Source of the DNA: Apostichopus japonicus
Taxonomy: Eukaryota; Echinodermata; Holothuroidea; Aspidochirotida; Stichopodidae
Length of the DNA stretch: 64,000 bases
NCBI RefSeq assembly: GCF_037975245.1
Contig: NC_092568.1
Span: 32,582,501-32,646,500 of the forward strand
Reading direction: 5' to 3'
This document shows, piece by piece, positions 61,835 through 64,000 of this stretch. Each line of letters opens with the position of its first letter. Positions within the stretch are counted from its first letter, which is position 1. A program made the position numbers and the translations under genes. Below the pieces are notes generated by a model, which was given only the letters and a program-made list of their open reading frames with translations, was not told where the DNA came from and searched no databases.

Positions 61835-62086
61835 GGAGTGTTAGCTCAGTGGTTAACGCCGGTGCCTTTCAATCATAAGGTCCCGAGTTTGAGTCACTCC
61901 AAGATTAATGTATGTCGTCCAGTTACAGAGTTGTTGACAATTGACAATACATATAATCATGGACGTTAAAATATGAATCTAAGAGACTGACTTCGGTCAT
62001 CTTGCGTCTTTGATAAGCCAATGATGGCTTCTTCGCGAGTTCCTGCCTGCAGGAGGATCTAAAATGCATACATACGTACATACAAA
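61835..62086 (+). mobile_element. tRNA-derived SINE, copy 1
   Basis: The head (61835-61900) has A box TTAGCTCAGTGG and B-box-like GAGTTTGAGTC, and GGAGTG pairs with CACTCC as an acceptor-like stem. The body follows the same order as 35771-35995, with a small hairpin (CCTGCCTGCAGG) and an (ATAC)n-type tail. Just upstream a 14-base string GGGCTTTGGTCAAA is tandemly doubled (61806-61833). Confidence 0.9.
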
Positions 62087-62231
62087 CCGTCAAGTTAACC
62101 ATGTACCAGTCTCTTATACTGACCCCACCAATCGTAGTGCTGAGACGCGAAACTTTAGAAAGTGATGGTGGCGCACTGTAACTATACGGTTCTGAATGAG
62201 ATCAAGGAGACAGGGGTGACCTATTTAAAGG

Positions 62232-62285
62232 CTTAACATCAATTTCTGTGCAATACTACCGTATTGCATAGACATTGATGTTAAG
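62232..62285. repeat. Inverted repeat at the 5' junction of the retroelement fragment
   Basis: CTTAACATCAAT (62232-62243) pairs with ATTGATGTTAAG (62274-62285), and TGCAATAC (62249-62256) with GTATTGCA (62261-62268), giving a 54-base hairpin with a 4-base tip and a small internal bulge. The right arm is also the start of the retroelement coding remnant. Confidence 0.88.
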
Positions 62286-62658
62286 TTAGTGTTTACTTCT
62301 TTTAAAAGCCGTAGTATGTTTGCTGTCAAAGATTCCATTTATTTAAGCCTTAGCTCTCGTGTGGTCTATGAATTCATTTGCACAAGCTGTAGTGCTTGCT
62401 ATATAGGGGGTAACCAATATACAACCTCGCTATACGGATTTATGAGCATCTTAAAACTGACAAGAAATCACCTATTTACAAACACTTAGGTAAATCACAC
62501 AATTTGAAGAAGCAATGCGATCACAACTCTTTATTAAAATTATTGACTCAGTTAACACTAAGCTCCAGCTCAGGATCAAAGAAAGTCTCCACGTTAACTG
62601 AGAGAGGCTTAATCTTAACAAACAGCTTCACAGCCCCTTGTTCACACTGTTAAATTAA
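62268..62658 (+). pseudogene. Decayed GIY-YIG domain of a Penelope-like (or related) retroelement
   Basis: The plus strand encodes a motif run typical of the C-terminal GIY-YIG endonuclease region of Penelope-like elements: KLVFTSFKSRSMFAVKDS, then SSRVVYEFICTSCSACYIG (CxxC and Y-I-G), then in shifted frames YKHLGKSHN-like and IKESLHVN-like pieces up to a stop at 62656-62658. At least one frame change near 62405-62450, another downstream, and an in-frame TGA near 62600 show it is dead. The reverse transcriptase is missing: a 5'-truncated copy. GIY-YIG remnants also occur in some other elements, so the clade is tentative. Confidence 0.8.
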
Positions 62659-62742
62659 ATCTACTATAATTTCACCTTGTGCTATTGCTATTAGCCATAT
62701 GCTACCATTACTCGTTCATTGTTAGTTTATAACCTGAAGATG

Positions 62743-62764
62743 AATTAATGCATCGTTAAGATCA
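62743..62764. repeat. 22-bp direct repeat, left copy
   Basis: AATTAATGCATCGTTAAGAT plus CA occurs here, in the tail after the GIY-YIG remnant, and again exactly at 63961-63982, at the window edge. Both copies are followed by CACAGTGAC (immediately here, after an AAAATATTTT insertion there). Confidence 0.9.
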
Positions 62765-62818
62765 CAGTGACAGCTGATCTTCCAGTGAAGAATAAAAAGC
62801 AATCTTCATACCAATAGC

Positions 62819-62891
62819 GCCTCCATAGCTCAGTGGTTAGAGCACTGTTCTTGTAAACCAGGGGTCGTGAGTTCAAATCTCACTGGAGGCT
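62819..62891 (+). tRNA. tRNA-Thr (anticodon TGT), probable
   Basis: The 73-nt sequence folds as a cloverleaf: acceptor GCCTCCA with TGGAGGC (7/7), D arm GCTC/GAGC, anticodon stem CTGTT/ACCAG with one mismatch, loop CTTGTAA, T stem GTGAG/CTCAC (5/5) with loop TTCAAAT. No intron. The A box TAGCTCAGTGG and B box GTTCAAATC are good. The anticodon-stem mismatch and the first T run being about 35 nt downstream leave open that it heads a tRNA-Thr-derived SINE. Confidence 0.65.
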
Positions 62892-63960
62892 GCTGGTTGA
62901 GCCAAAGTTCGGCATAATTCTCCTCATCATTTTAGTATTCCTTGTCTTTCGGCGCTTTTTTTTCACCATCAGCAACCATGCATTCTACATGTGGTAACGT
63001 TCTATTTGTGTGCATGTTTACTATGTATTTCCACTATGTCAATGTTGTATATATACATTGTATAATTTTGTATATTTATAACTGTGCTGTACAATGCAAT
63101 AAACTGAAAGGAAAATATTCCTTCATTTAGCAAGTAAAGCAAGGAAGATTGTCCCACTGAAGCATGACTCTGGTGGTTTAGGTTGAGACTATTTTAAGCA
63201 TAAAACGAACGCCCAATTTGGCCAACCCTTGCTTCCTTACATGTTTAATGATGATTCCATTTCTGCTGACTATCGGACTACAAGGTCCTTTCTACCCCCC
63301 CTCCCCCGCCCCTCAACAAAACACTTCGTACTGGTTATCCACATCTTCGGTCGAATATAAGTCGTAACAGTTCAGAGATGTCACCGTCGTACTGCCCGGG
63401 TGTAAAGTTGTCCGAAGTCTGGTCATGTTTGATCCGTGATTTAAAAAAAAAACAAGAAGAAGAACAAGATATAATAATAATTTTAAGGTCTTATTCGAGC
63501 GAAAATGCATGTCAACGAACAAAAGAATGCATTTCCCATGGGTCTTCTTTATATAGTTTATCCTTAACAAACAACTCTAGAATTATTGCTATGAATATTT
63601 GCGAGCGAGGGTGTGGATAATTGGGTGAATAGAAAACCAGTTAAGGAAGTAAAATATACATACATGTATGACAAGCTAAATGTCCAATAATTAGATATTC
63701 CCAGGTTAACGACCGATAGACCTGGAATACCTCTAATCCAGGTTCATCACTCAATAATCCAGCTTTTTCAACTGAAAATCCAGACTTATCAACGATAAAC
63801 CTTGATTATAGCTCGAAATATCGGGTTTGTTGTCGATTAACCTTGATTATCAATGGAAAATCTTGGATTTTCAGCCTAAAACCAGGACTATCAGCACAAA
63901 ACCTGGATAATTTGTTTTTATATTTGTTTTCGTCCGGCTCGCTCTCTAATTGAAGCATTT

Positions 63961-64000
63961 AATTAATGCATCGTTAAGATCAAAATATTTTCACAGTGAC
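63961..64000. repeat. 22-bp direct repeat, right copy, cut by the window edge
   Basis: Second copy of the retroelement-tail string. It may be the tail of another copy or a flanking duplication; the sequence to the right is needed. Confidence 0.8.

Overview
This is a stretch of an animal nuclear genome: genes are split by long introns with GT-AG boundaries, the DNA is AT-rich by eye, and it is full of cut-and-paste transposon remnants, tRNA-derived SINEs, minisatellites and G or C homopolymers. The protein residues and repeat style suggest a marine invertebrate deuterostome. My guess is an echinoderm, possibly a sea cucumber, but I cannot prove the taxon from this window. No bacterial-style operon, CRISPR array or phage is present.

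Three protein-coding loci can be supported, all on the minus strand. (1) RBM25, a U1 snRNP-associated splicing regulator, starts at 19945 and runs leftward. Thirteen coding exons (about 467 codons) carry the N-terminus, the RRM and most of the Arg/Glu-rich region; the C-terminal PWI part must lie beyond position 1. All 13 exons join in frame, including a 12-nt microexon. (2) SLIRP, a one-RRM mitochondrial RNA-binding protein, is complete: four exons between 43869 and 27909 encode 108 residues across 16 kb. (3) A terminal exon at 54061-54886 encodes the membrane segment and a long acidic tail of a single-pass protein I do not recognise; its upstream exons were not found.

Region by region: 1-2682 is RBM25 intron with a seven-copy 15-mer (GGTAACGGAGGGACA) and a hAT-type MITE. 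2683-19949 is RBM25, with a 1.64-kb hAT-like insertion beside the 5' splice site of the first RRM exon. 19950-20919 is its probable leader and promoter. 20920-23293 is a nested stack of hAT-like elements with 8-bp target duplications still readable at several levels. 23294-27908 is intergenic. 27909-43869 is SLIRP, whose introns hold minisatellites, a SINE, a MITE, a 145-bp tandem repeat and a LINE fragment. 43870-54060 holds a second copy of the MITE family and an almost perfect 373-bp tandem array with tRNA-like sequences. 54887-64000 has AT palindromes, a tRNA-derived SINE, a decayed GIY-YIG retroelement end with an inverted 5' junction, and a probable tRNA-Thr(TGT).

RBM25 and SLIRP are neighbours on one strand and both have RRMs, but nothing in the sequence links their expression. 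I found no convincing new multi-gene system. The most unusual signals are the dispersed 15-mer, the nested transposons, the splice-site-adjacent insertion, the microexon and the homogenised 373-bp array.
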